Assembly: GCA_964030475.1 (NCBI GenBank) | Contig: CAXIPT010000004.1 | Coordinates: 698,437-762,436 of the forward strand | Source of the DNA: Tethya wilhelma | Lineage: Eukaryota > Porifera > Demospongiae > Tethyida > Tethyidae | Direction of reading: 5' to 3' | Length of the DNA stretch: 64,000 nucleotides | In this document: positions 41,876 through 52,261 of the stretch, one piece after another | How the letters are laid out: each line of letters starts with the position of its first letter | Numbering within the stretch: the first letter of the stretch is position 1 | Made by a program: the position numbers and the translations under genes | The notes under the pieces: generated by a model | Told to the model about the DNA's origin: nothing | Database searches by the model: none | What the model saw: only the letters and a program-made list of their open reading frames with translations

Positions 41876-44362
41876 ATGACACTCAACACTGAAGCTGCAA
41901 TCAGCAATCATTTCCTACTGCTCTTGAAAACAGCCGCAATGATATCGATCATGCTCAGTACTACCACCCCTCCTCTCTGTGATGCTCTAGTCTACATACA
42001 GCCACGCCGCTCCATAAGGTGCTCCCTGACAGACGACCCGTGCAGAATCAATCTAACCGTGTCTAATATGCACACAATGAATGCTTACTGTATCAGACCT
42101 GATAGCATGAGTGAATTTCCTGAAAAAAGCCTCCAATCAATTCCTTTACGAATCAAAGAAAATGGACAGTTTGAATTCATCTATGGGGAAAGCTCTATTA
42201 CTGCTTGTACCAATCATACTGGACTGATCCAACCTATCATCGGAGATGGAGTTTCAAAGAGAAACTTGCTTGTCATCAACAACCAGTTACCCGGCCCCAT
42301 TCTGATTGGCTACAAGAATCAGCGGGTATTAATCACAGTCAAGAACGACCTTGGTCAAGAAGCAATCACTCTTCACTGGCACGGACAGCATGTTAACGGA
42401 ACACCTTACATGGATGGAGTGCCTTATGTTACTCAATGCCCGATTCGACCTGGAGATAGTTTTGTGTACGACTTTCGTCTGTTTCCAGCCGGCACCTACT
42501 GGTATCATTCCCACCAGTATGATGAACGCAGCAATGGTATGTACGGAGCTCTAATAGTCCTTGATCAAGATGCACCACAACCTGATCTACGTTTTGATGT
42601 CGACGACCCTGAGCAACATACCATAGTTCTCTCCGAGTGGTTTCCCATCAATTCAGATCAGTGGGGAGAAGCTCCTTATCAGCTACCTGATCCTCTAAAT
42701 GATTCTGAATGGTATTTTCCGACTAGAATAATTGACTATTCGCTAGCTGGAGATTCAGGCACGCCTTTCATTGGTGGATTAATGAATTACGGAGGCTGGA
42801 GGTATGCATTGTCTGCAAGTGACTGTCGACGTGTGGCAAACACAAGTTTGACTTTTTTCAATGTTACCCGAGGAGTGAGTTATCGATTTCGACTTATTGG
42901 TTCGCAAGCCAATTTTGCCTATCGTTTCTCAATCAGTGGTCATCGTCTACGAGTGATAGCAACAGATGGTGTTGATGCCACTGTTCCTTCTTCTATTACT
43001 GAACTAGTTGACTTTATCATTGTCCACATTGGGGAGCGATATGACTTTGTTCTTGAAGCAAATCAACCTGCAGGCAACTACCTTATGGTTGCTGAGACAT
43101 TGGAAAATCCCGATGAGCTGGTTAGAAGGAACTACTGTATCAAAGCTCATCGTGTCTATGGTGTCCTCCATTATGACGGTGCAAGTGATACTCTCCCTGA
43201 TGATTTTGATGATTCTTACGATCCTCTAACTCGTTGCACACCATCAGATCAGTGCTTTGCTTTAAACTGTCCGTTTCAAAACTACCCCAGCAACCTAAAC
43301 ATCCAATGCATCAGTGTCGTGGACCTGCAACTGACCAACCCACAACCTGTGCCTACAAATAACGTGAACCCTACAATCTTCTTAAACTTTGCATTCACAG
43401 GACTTGGATTGGCAATAAACGGCCGCAGTTTTGTTAATCCACCTCAACCTCTTTTGAGCCAGGGAGTGGACCTGAAGGACGAATCTACTCAATTTTGCGT
43501 CCCAGATGACCCTCCTTATAATCCTTATGGTCGTAGAACTGAAACAAGGTGTATACACAAGTACGACATCAAAACAGACGCGATTGAGTTTGTGCTTGCA
43601 AACATGTTTCATTTTGTCGGCACGACACACCCTGTTCACATTCACGGCCATCACTTCTTTGTAATGGATGTCGGGTACCCAATCTATAATGATTCAGATG
43701 GAACCATTTTAATTCGGAATCCAAACATTACGTGTGTCGAGCCGAATTGCACCACCAACCTGATTTGGAGCAATAACAACACCCCTCCCCCTTCACTGTG
43801 CATGGACACTAACACTTGTCCTTTGAAAGACACCGTCATTGTTCCTACTGGTGGTTATGTGAGGATACGTTTCTCGCGGGACAACTGGGGATGGTGGATC
43901 ATGCATTGCCACACCGAGTCTCATCTCCACACAGGAATGGCTATGGTCGTGAATGAAACATCGGCACAGGGTCCAGTTCCCATTCCAGGTGGTTTTCCGA
44001 CTTGTGGAGGGTATAGTTCGACAGGAGCTGATTCCCAAGATAATTTGGTCACTACGACTGATTCGGATTCGATGATGCCGGAGTCTAGACCTTGCAATCG
44101 AGATGGACTTATTTCAAGTTCCTATCGCACTGTTGCAATAGCTCTGGGAGTGGTGGTAGCTCTGTTGTCTGTATTGCTGATAGCAGTGTCCATATCTTGT
44201 TTGTACTTCATGTTTAAGAGTTTGCCGTTAAGAAAAATGGAGATTTCTTCTCTTGGTGTTACTATGGCAGACAACAAGTCAAAGAGTCGTCCTCGAACTG
44301 GAGGATATGATCGTATGGACATAGAGATAAATGAAATTGATCAAGAAATAGATCAACTTTAA
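41876..44362 (+). CDS. Membrane-anchored laccase-like multicopper oxidase 1
   Basis: A single open exon of 828 residues from the ATG at 41876 (the frame extends upstream only to a non-ATG codon). A hydrophobic leader, then three cupredoxin domains with all copper motifs: HWHGQHVNG, YWYHSHQYDERSNGMYG, HPVHIHGHHFFV and HCHTESHLHTGM. The T1 site has an axial methionine, as in other animal laccases, implying moderate redox potential. Several N-glycosylation sequons (NTS, NVT, NDS, NIT, NCT). Near the C terminus, a transmembrane segment (VAIALGVVVALLSVLLIAVSIS) and a short charged cytosolic tail. Likely oxidises phenols, catecholamines or iron at the cell surface; substrate not determinable. The lack of introns among intron-rich neighbours is notable. 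Confidence 0.87.
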   Translation: MTLNTEAAISNHFLLLLKTAAMISIMLSTTTPPLCDALVYIQPRRSIRCSLTDDPCRINLTVSNMHTMNAYCIRPDSMSEFPEKSLQSIPLRIKENGQFEFIYGESSITACTNHTGLIQPIIGDGVSKRNLLVINNQLPGPILIGYKNQRVLITVKNDLGQEAITLHWHGQHVNGTPYMDGVPYVTQCPIRPGDSFVYDFRLFPAGTYWYHSHQYDERSNGMYGALIVLDQDAPQPDLRFDVDDPEQHTIVLSEWFPINSDQWGEAPYQLPDPLNDSEWYFPTRIIDYSLAGDSGTPFIGGLMNYGGWRYALSASDCRRVANTSLTFFNVTRGVSYRFRLIGSQANFAYRFSISGHRLRVIATDGVDATVPSSITELVDFIIVHIGERYDFVLEANQPAGNYLMVAETLENPDELVRRNYCIKAHRVYGVLHYDGASDTLPDDFDDSYDPLTRCTPSDQCFALNCPFQNYPSNLNIQCISVVDLQLTNPQPVPTNNVNPTIFLNFAFTGLGLAINGRSFVNPPQPLLSQGVDLKDESTQFCVPDDPPYNPYGRRTETRCIHKYDIKTDAIEFVLANMFHFVGTTHPVHIHGHHFFVMDVGYPIYNDSDGTILIRNPNITCVEPNCTTNLIWSNNNTPPPSLCMDTNTCPLKDTVIVPTGGYVRIRFSRDNWGWWIMHCHTESHLHTGMAMVVNETSAQGPVPIPGGFPTCGGYSSTGADSQDNLVTTTDSDSMMPESRPCNRDGLISSSYRTVAIALGVVVALLSVLLIAVSISCLYFMFKSLPLRKMEISSLGVTMADNKSKSRPRTGGYDRMDIEINEIDQEIDQL

Positions 44363-45680
44363 ATTTGAGTTTTAGAATAATTGTGTATTACGCATTTTTA
44401 TTATTATTATTACTTGTAATGCTTTTTTGTCTTAGCACAGCAAATCTAGAAGTAGGTAAATCATCAGATCAGTGCTTTGCTTTAAACTGTCCGTTTCAAA
44501 ACTACCCCAGCAACCTAAACATCCAATGCATCAGTGTCGTGGACCTGCAACTGACCAACCCACAACCTGTGCCTACAAATAACGTGAACCCTACAATCTT
44601 CTTAAACTTTGCATTCACAGGACTTGGATTGGCAATAAACGGCCGCAGTTTTGTTAATCCACCTCAACCTCTTTTGAGCCAGGGAGTGGACCTGAAGGAC
44701 GAATCTACTCAATTTTGCGTCCCAGATGACCCTCCTTATAATCCTTATGGTCGTAGAACTGAAACAAGGTGTATACACAAGTACGACATCAAAACAGACG
44801 CGATTGAGTTTGTGCTTGCAAACATGTTTCATTTTGTCGGCACGACACACCCTGTTCACATTCACGGCCATCACTTCTTTGTAATGGATGTCGGGTACCC
44901 AATCTATAATGATTCAGATGGAACCATTTTAATTCGGAATCCAAACATTACGTGTGTCGAGCCGAATTGCACCACCAACCTGATTTGGAGCAATAACAAC
45001 ACCCCTCCCCCTTCACTGTGCATGGACACTAACACTTGTCCTTTGAAAGACACCGTCATTGTTCCTACTGGTGGTTATGTGAGGATACGTTTCTCGCGGG
45101 ACAACTGGGGATGGTGGATCATGCATTGCCACACCGAGTCTCATCTCCACACAGGAATGGCTATGGTCGTGAATGAAACATCGGCACAGGGTCCAGTTCC
45201 CATTCCAGGTGGTTTCCCGACTTGTGGAGGGTATAGTTCGACAGGAGCTGATTCCCAAGATAATTTGGTCACTACGACTGATTCGGATTCGATGATGCCG
45301 GAGTCTAGACCTTGCAATCGAGATGGACTTATTTCAAGTTCCTATCGCACTGTTGCAATAGCTCTGGGAGTGGTGGTAGCTCTGTTGTCTGTATTGCTGA
45401 TAGCAGTGTCCATATCTTGTTTGTACTTCATGTTTAAGAGTTTGCCGTTAAGAAAAATGGAGATTTCTTCTCTTGGTGTTACTATGGCAGACAACAAGTC
45501 AAAGAGTCGTCCTCGAACTGGAGGATATGATCGTATGGACATAGAGATAAATGAAATTGATCAAGAAATAGATCAACTTTAAATTGGATTTTTAGAATAA
45601 TTGTGTATTACGCATTTTTATTATTATTATTACTTGTAATGCTTTTTTGTCTTAGCACAGCAAATCTAGAAGTAGGTAAA
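43242..45680. repeat. Direct tandem duplication, unit 1220 bp
   Basis: 43242-44461 is repeated at 44462-45680 at a constant 1220-bp offset with only a few substitutions (for example GTTTTCC versus GTTTCCC, and TTTGAGTTTT versus TTGGATTTTT after the stop). The unit runs from mid-coding sequence of laccase 1 into its 3' flank. Near identity means a very recent event, or two haplotypes placed in series. Confidence 0.9.
44419..45582 (+). pseudogene. Duplicated 3' half of laccase 1
   Basis: Copy of the C-terminal cupredoxin domain, TM segment and tail. It lacks the first two domains, so HWHG and HSH are absent and no complete trinuclear copper site can form. The frame is open back into the former 3' flank; the first ATG is near 44419 and adds MLFCLSTANLEVGKS before the duplicated part. 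No promoter is expected inside the duplication. It may be expressed only as part of a readthrough transcript, or be an assembly artefact. Confidence 0.75.
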
Positions 45681-46328
45681 GGTCGACATAGTTATTTAAA
45701 GTTCAAAGTTCAAGTATCAGACAGCTCTAGCTGACTGAATTTCAGCCCAGATGGATGGACACATGCATAATTGCATAACTGCTATCACAAGAAAAATCAC
45801 TAAGTTACTAAACCACTATAGCATCCAACAACCACTAAAATCACTTAGGTATATTATTAGACAAAGTTAATTCAACAATAAAAACAGCAAAAAAAAGTAT
45901 GAAATAAACTCGCTAATTCGATCCACATGTACTTGTAGTATATACTCCAAACTTGAAACTGGTATTATAGCTATACCAATGCAATACATACTATTAGCTT
46001 CATGACCTATCAGAAAACATAATTACAATATATACGTATATACTTATATAGTTGAGTTAGTTGACACCAGCCTCTATAGTTTCTTAACCCTTGCTTGTGC
46101 CCAAGTTAATAATTATATTGATGTATAGTTATTGAAATTAGTATAAAACAACTTGTAACAAAAACAAACAAACAAACAAACAAACAAAAACAAACAAACT
46201 ACTATGCTAACCATGCATTATGGAAAAAGTTATAATCTACTGAGTATATAGTCTGTGTTCCTAATCAGTTTTGTTTATTGCTATTACAGTAATAATTATT
46301 ATGCTATATATAGCTGTTTGCTTAGGGA
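45681..46328. other. No gene seen; AT-rich spacer
   Basis: AT-rich sequence with many short direct repeats and a (CAAA)n tract at about 46160-46200. Probably the 3' flanks of two convergent genes. Confidence 0.6.
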
Positions 46329-47243
46329 CTAAACTCGAGCAATAAATCTTCTTGCTTGTTTGGCAATCTTTTCTTGGATCAACGCTCTGTGCTGTTCATA
46401 AAATCTTTGATTCAGGATCATTTTTTGAGTTCCTGCAAAAAGTGTAGCACCAGATGAAGCCCAATCAAAGAAGAGAATACCCTTTTTGGCTTTTCCGATG
46501 TGAAAGTAAAATGCTGTAAGGTATAGAACAACCTGCGAGCCTTGCATTTTGCAAACTCCAAACCGGAACTTTCCTACATCAACTGACTCACTAAAATGAT
46601 CGAAAAGCTTGATTTTGTGATCAGAATGATCAGACCTTTTGGTACGAAGGGCATCTATTGCTGCTGTTATTATACCAGCTTCAGACTCTGCTGCAATGGC
46701 AGCCAAAATTTTAATAAATCCTTCATCCAAGGTGAACTTCTTAGTATTTCGCCCATACTCACTGAATGACCAATCGTGAGTAACAAATCCAATTTTTTGC
46801 AGACTTTTGACATAATAGTTGTACCAGGCCATTGTATTCTTCTTGTTTTTAATATGCTTGTTTGTAGCCCATTGAGCAAACAGAGTGGCATCAAGGATGT
46901 CTTGTTTAACTTCTGCAGTAACATGACTTGCAAAGCCTTGAAGGTCAGCTTCCGAAATATACGTTTCCTGGGTATCATCTTTTATAGTAGCCATAGGATT
47001 CTGAGCAGCAAGGTAGTTAACAGTAGGTGCACCAATTGCCTCGAGGTCATACTTTGGAGGCTCAACAGACTCAACGAATTCTACTGGATCCATGGTTGTT
47101 ATAGCACTCAGACTCGCTGCGTCCGAATCATCATTTACTGCATCTTTGCAGAAGAGCCGAGAGCTAGTCAGCTGACGTGCTAGATAGGAAGAATTAGGAC
47201 AAAGAAAGTTTCCCACTTTCACAAGACGACTAAATGACAGCAT
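46329..47243 (-). CDS. Intronless protein of unknown family with probable mitochondrial targeting peptide
   Basis: 304 residues in one exon, from ATG 47243 to TAA at 46329. The first ~33 residues are basic, hydroxylated and free of acids (MLSFSRLVKVGNFL..RQLTSSRLFCK), typical of a mitochondrial presequence. The rest is a mixed helix/strand globular protein with WYNYYVKSLQKIGFV, FTLDEGFIKILAAIA, KIKLFDHFSES and LYLTAFYFHIGKAKKGILFFDW. I recall similar ~280-residue hypothetical proteins with patchy occurrence in fungi and bacteria, but cannot confirm this. Absence of introns would fit retroposition or horizontal transfer. Function not assigned. Confidence 0.8.
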   Translation of the reverse strand: MLSFSRLVKVGNFLCPNSSYLARQLTSSRLFCKDAVNDDSDAASLSAITTMDPVEFVESVEPPKYDLEAIGAPTVNYLAAQNPMATIKDDTQETYISEADLQGFASHVTAEVKQDILDATLFAQWATNKHIKNKKNTMAWYNYYVKSLQKIGFVTHDWSFSEYGRNTKKFTLDEGFIKILAAIAAESEAGIITAAIDALRTKRSDHSDHKIKLFDHFSESVDVGKFRFGVCKMQGSQVVLYLTAFYFHIGKAKKGILFFDWASSGATLFAGTQKMILNQRFYEQHRALIQEKIAKQARRFIARV

Positions 47244-48560
47244 TTTGTAAATAGCTTGCTTTCAGCCAGATCCGAATAAGTATAATTAAAGAGAGATTTG
47301 TGACTGAAGATAGCCAAAGTTGCTGCTTTTATACAATTGACCATGAAGCATTATGATCATGCATAATGATTATAATACTCAGATGTTGTGGATTCGCTAT
47401 AGTTATTCATATAGTGACAGAGAATAAGAGGAAAGAATAAGTATGTGCATAAAAAGGGGAGGGGGATGCAGAAGTTGCACCACATGTAGCATAATATTAG
47501 TACACATGCAATCATATCATATAGCACTCATCTGTGGCAGTCAGAAACCCATTGCATTCATGTGGGGCCATCCAGACAATAAAGGGGTGTGTCAGAAAAC
47601 TTTTGGTGATCAGGACAATCATGTGATGTTAGACATAATTATTCATATACTTGATTGTTGGTTCTTCCTGACCTAACCTCTTTCTAGTAGCTAGCACCTG
47701 CATGCACGTATCATGTGTCATGGCAGCTAGAAATTCATCGCATGCTTCATGTGGGTCCATCAGACAAGAGGAAACAATTGGTATTCTCTTGGGGTGTACA
47801 TGTCAGAACATCTGCTCCATGTAGGTGTATATAGTTAGGTGATAAGAGGATTGATGATTATGTAACCAAGTATTCATGTACATGTTTGTTTTTCTCAACC
47901 TAAAGACATGCATGACTCTTAGACTACCATGCCACCTGCTGGGATATGTATAAGCACTCATGATCACAGACACACAAACACATGCATGCTAGTCATAATT
48001 TCATTCCTTTAACATAGTGGCACACTATAATTGGGCTTTCTTGCATCTATGACAATGTCCTAACTTGCTTGTTTATGATATTATATTACACAAATTGCTT
48101 GTTTATAGCCACTAATTGAGTAAGACTCAATTTGTAGTATATAATTATTATTAAAAAAAAACAAAACAAAAAAAAAACAGTGTAAGCATACTAAACATGA
48201 GAATGAAAGGTTTGTAAATTGCTAGTGATTGGAAGTAACAAGGCTTCACTAGAACACATAATTACTGTTCTAGCTTGCTTCCTGGGCAAGAACATAATTA
48301 TCATAGCCAGGTATAACCTGGATTTCAGGCTCACTATTGTCAAGGAGCCGAGCATGGAGTTGAGCGTTGATGACTGTTTAAGATGTTTGATTCAAAAATG
48401 CAAGGAGGACAAATAAAACAAAAATGCTCCTAGCTTATTATAGCAAATCCTAGCCTATGACCTAATCCCTATACAAAACATCAAAGAAAAATAAACCAAT
48501 ACAGGAAAAAGAACTAAAGAAAAACTACAAGTAAAACCAAGCACCTATGCATGTCTGACT

Positions 48561-48657
48561 ATAGCCTCGTTCCCAGGCTCCTCCTTCACGTTCCCAGGCT
48601 CCTCCTTCGCGAATATTTTCGAGATATTCGTGAAGGAGGAGCCTGGGAACGAGGCTA
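48561..48657. mobile_element. Hairpin MITE, second copy of the TAGCCTC..GAGGCTA family
   Basis: TAGCCTCGTTCCCAGGCTCC (48562-48581) is inverted at 48638-48657, with an internal duplication of TTCCCAGGCTCCTCCTTC. The flanks TGTCTGACT and TGTCTGACC (48552-48560, 48658-48666) form an 8-of-9 target duplication beginning TGTCTG, like the copy at 1336. Confidence 0.75.
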
Positions 48658-48875
48658 TGTCTGACCATGTTGATCCTAGCACATACAAAATAAGGAGCAT
48701 AACTAGAAAACGAACAGACATCATACATCAACAGCTCAGGTCACTTAGGATATTAAAACACATGAAAAGCCTAGATATTGCACAAGGATTAGCCTAGATC
48801 CCAACTATAAAGAAGCCACATCCTTCATAATAAATTCCTATGCAAAATCAAATTGAGTTGATGGTAGAGAGAGAA

Positions 48876-49160
48876 TGTCATTGACGACCTTTACCAGAGG
48901 TTATAGAATTCACCACATTGTTATGACCTTTGAACTCTGATGAGTTTTTTAAAATTCCACTGCTTCCTTTTTTGTGTTTATTACTCATGTGGCATCATAA
49001 TCATCACAAGATTTAGTTATCTCACTGAGAGTCTGGGCTTCTCAGTAGAGACAGGCAATCGGACAACATGATGTCTTACATATATTATGCATACACATAG
49101 CACTGGAATTGAAGATCCATGGTCATGCTTTTGAGCTAGGCCCACCAATCAATGCAATGT
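48876..49160. repeat. Left copy of a diverged ~290-bp duplication
   Basis: Shares, in order, TTCACCACAT, AACTCTGATGAG, ATCACCACAAGA-like, TTAGTTAT.TCTCACTG, GGGCTTCTCAGT and GAATTGAA with 50286-50600. The two copies flank the laccase relic. Confidence 0.6.
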
Positions 49161-49744
49161 GCTATGAACGTTTACATGCAAGCTTAGGGAATTAATTTGT
49201 CATGCAGTAAAAGATCTAAGTTTAATTTTTTCATAATTAATTTTTATACGTACTGTAATAAAATTTAGTAGTAGCCAACTTTAGATATAATTATTGATCT
49301 ACATGGAAACTCATCAATCTCAACCTACATCTCCCAGATCTGAAATGCATGCAGGTCTATAGTAAAGCTATCACTCGATTCACTCCTGTACTCATGTCAC
49401 ACAATTGCTGGCAAAAGTAAACAACACTCATAATATTATTTATTGCACAAATTTCAATGTCACTATAATAAAATTAACGTAGACATACTAACTGAAAAGA
49501 AGTATAAAATTATAGAATGTATTATTATTAAAAACTGCACCGATGATGGCACCAGACTCAGTCAAAACAAGACTAGCAATCTCTAAAGTTTGCTTATTCA
49601 AAGAATACTATTCACAACAAAATTTAAAAAAAGGATAAAACCCAGAAAAACAACAAAACACTCACTTACTTCGCTATTATTGCTACCATTGAAAATAAAG
49701 TTCTACTGAATGCCTAAATTAAATGCTCAGCTTACTTCAGTTCA

Positions 49745-50110
49745 TGCAACCAGTTACCTCTACATTCCTAGTGTAGCTCCCACCTCCTCCAGCTAGAGTG
49801 ACCCTTAAAGCAAAAGCAGAAACCAACCAAGATGATGATGACAACAATCAGAGCGAGAAGGAGCAACCCCAATATCACACCAAGAGCAATTGCAGCATCA
49901 CAAAACTGATCTTCAGTCATTTCCCTCAGTTCCGCTTCAAATGGTGGAAATAGGGAGGAAAGTCACCACAGACAGGAAAACCAGCAGGTAGTGGAGCAAC
50001 GTTACCTTGAAAGGAACTCTCATTCACCACCAGTGCCATTCCTCCAAGGAGATGAGGCTCAATGTGGCAATGCATGATCCACCATCCCCAGTTGTTATAT
50101 ACTGAGGTAA
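49745..50110 (-). pseudogene. Laccase relic, C-terminal end
   Basis: On the minus strand it reads NNWGWWIMHCHIEPHLLGGM and the following VVNESSFQGNVAPLPAGFP, matching the C terminus of laccase 2, then, after frameshifts, a degraded transmembrane/tail segment. The upstream domains are absent. Its 3' flank (49190-49300) still resembles that of laccase 2 (51790-51900). Confidence 0.75.
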
Positions 50111-50285
50111 TTGAAAGCGAGAGCTCAGATGCATTTACAATGAACAAGACAGACAATAACCAGTAAAGCATTAACTTCAATGTTGGCCAGGGGGACTATG
50201 TATGAAACAATGCCATAGGAGTAGTGAGTTGATGGTGCATAATGGGAACTGAATCACTGCATGGCTACTGTAGTATGTTTCAATG

Positions 50286-50600
50286 CTCATGCCATAATAT
50301 TGACAACCTAAGTTCAAAGTTCACCACATACTCTTCTGACCTTCAAACTCTGATGAGATTTTTTATGCTGTATGAACTACACTGGTTCCTTCATTTCTGT
50401 GCATCATGTATGTGTCTTCATGAATCACCACAAGACTTAGTTATATCTCACTGGGCTTCTCAGTGGAGCCAGACAATGACAACTTGATGCCTTACATATG
50501 CATGTACATAGCAGGAATTGAAAACAGGCATAGCAGGAATTGAAAACAGGCATAAGCTTCAAGCTTTTAAGCTAGGTCAACCAATGCTACATGCATAAGA
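50286..50600. repeat. Right copy of the diverged ~290-bp duplication
   Basis: Pairs with 48876-49160. Includes an internal 22-bp tandem duplication around 50508-50553. Confidence 0.6.
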
Positions 50601-50840
50601 CTTCATGAAACTTCAAATGGTCACTTTTAGACTTATAGACTATCACTGAATACATTACTGCTACTCACATCAAACATATGCATGTAGGTAAGCTTTAACA
50701 AGGGGTAGACATGACCATATCTGCTGTAGTACAGTACTAATACCCGCGACCGGGATCAAAACTTAATTATTTTGTCCAATTTTTAGACCTTGAACTTAGC
50801 TTGATCGCTCCACTTTGGAAGGCTTTGATTGTACAGAATT

Positions 50841-50892
50841 TGACCTTTGACCAAGCTAAAACATACTATTTGCAGCTAGTGACCTTTGACCG
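50841..50892. promoter_or_regulatory. Two DR1-like nuclear receptor elements
   Basis: TGACCTTTGACCA (50841-50853) and TGACCTTTGACCG (50880-50892) each differ by one base from the DR1 consensus TGACCTTTGACCT used by HNF4/RXR-type receptors. More TTGACCC half-sites follow to about 50965. There is no nearby gene start, so function is uncertain. Confidence 0.35.
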
Positions 50893-52261
50893 TTGATCGA
50901 AAGCGAGCAATTGAGCTTTCTTGACCCTTGATGGAGCCAATTTTTGTTGCTTTAATTGACCCCTTGATGATATCTTGATCCTGGTCACTGGTGTTAGTAC
51001 ATTGGGTATGGTGGTGATCACCCCTTGTTTATAAGCAACCATTTCTCGATCCACACAGTAATAAAAAACTATAACTTCTTGCAAAGGAAGTTGAACTTTT
51101 ATATATATGAAAACTATACAGTCACACACTACAATCCATGCATGCTGGATTTAGGAATGATTTTGGCCAAAAAACGGAAATTATCATTGCATTGCTAACA
51201 ATTAAGCTCCAGTTAATGTTGTTAGACTTCTTCCTAGTATATTAATAACGGGAAATTTTTGTTGGTGCAAAAATTCCTATAAATCATTACAAATGTGCTA
51301 GAATTTTTTTTTTTTTTTTTTGTATACGTGGCATGTACTCGTATTGTGCATAATGTGGAAGTTAAATTTTTGCAGTTTTAATTTTTATATTATAATAATA
51401 ATTATTTGAATGGCATACAAAAAATATCCACCATATGAAAATTTTCCACTATATGGTAGATGTAACACAAGAATGTCTCTAAACTTTGCATGATTCAAAA
51501 CTGTAAAGCCAATAAATAAACTAGCCTGAATGACTACATGTACCACAATGTTGTGATTCAGAAACATGAGTAATTCACAGAAATGAAGGAAGTATAATAT
51601 TATGATGCCTAGATCAGCATTGTGCAACACAATGTGCGTTAATTGTCTGGGCAGTGCAGCTTCAACTTGTGCCTGGCATACCTTACTAGTGAAATCAATT
51701 GGCAAATTAAAGGCCTAGCACAAACAGCTATACCTATGATACAGCTATACATGCAATGCAACTTTAAGGATTTGAATTTCTAGTAAACTATGTTAATTTT
51801 TTAATTAATTCCCCACATCAGACACTTGTAGTAAATGATCTAAGTATAATGCTTATCCCTTCATACAGGCAGTAATAAAATTTGACACCATTATCATGAT
51901 CGAAGAAACTTGATCTATATACACCCATGGATAATTTACACATACACCACAAGCACCTGGCCACGTGAAAGCAGCATGCAATTAATTGGGACAATTCATA
52001 ACGTCTTAAGTTTGTCATAATATTTGATGGATATCCCAAAGTTTTATGCCAACAATACACTCCACCAATTAGTACTTAAGTCTTTGTTACTATATAAGAA
52101 AAAAAAAAAATGCTCAATAATTTTTGATCCAAACCAATCTACTAATCTATGCAAGTTATTAATAACTATCTGCATGATTCGAAAACTATAATTTATATTA
52201 CAGCTACGAAGACTTTAGTTTATCTTTATTTCTATAGTGAAAGTTTGATTCACAAGCTAGC

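Larger units (their letters stand above)
47244..49744. other. Gene-poor spacer
   Basis: No supported exon in 2.5 kb. It contains the hairpin element at 48561-48657, a pair of weakly similar stretches (about 47535-47690 and 47720-47900, sharing CATGTGGG[GT]CCATC[CA]AGACA), poly(A) near 48150 and the left copy of a diverged duplication (48876-49160). Confidence 0.6.
50111..52261. other. Gene-poor spacer upstream of the laccase relic
   Basis: Holds the right copy of the diverged duplication (50286-50600), a 22-bp tandem repeat (AGCAGGAATTGAAAACAGGCAT twice, about 50508-50553) and a cluster of nuclear-receptor-like half-sites (50841-51000). No coding exon supported. Confidence 0.6.

Noticed and set aside
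44365..44460. Hydrophobic N terminus on the half-laccase frame, resembling a signal peptide
   Set aside because: The frame begins with TTG, not ATG, and the hydrophobic codons are simply the T/A-rich 3' flank of laccase 1 read through. The first ATG is near 44419 and leaves only a short hydrophobic stub.
48219..48416. 65-residue open frame on the plus strand in the gene-poor spacer
   Set aside because: No motif, no splice partner, AT-rich composition; indistinguishable from chance.
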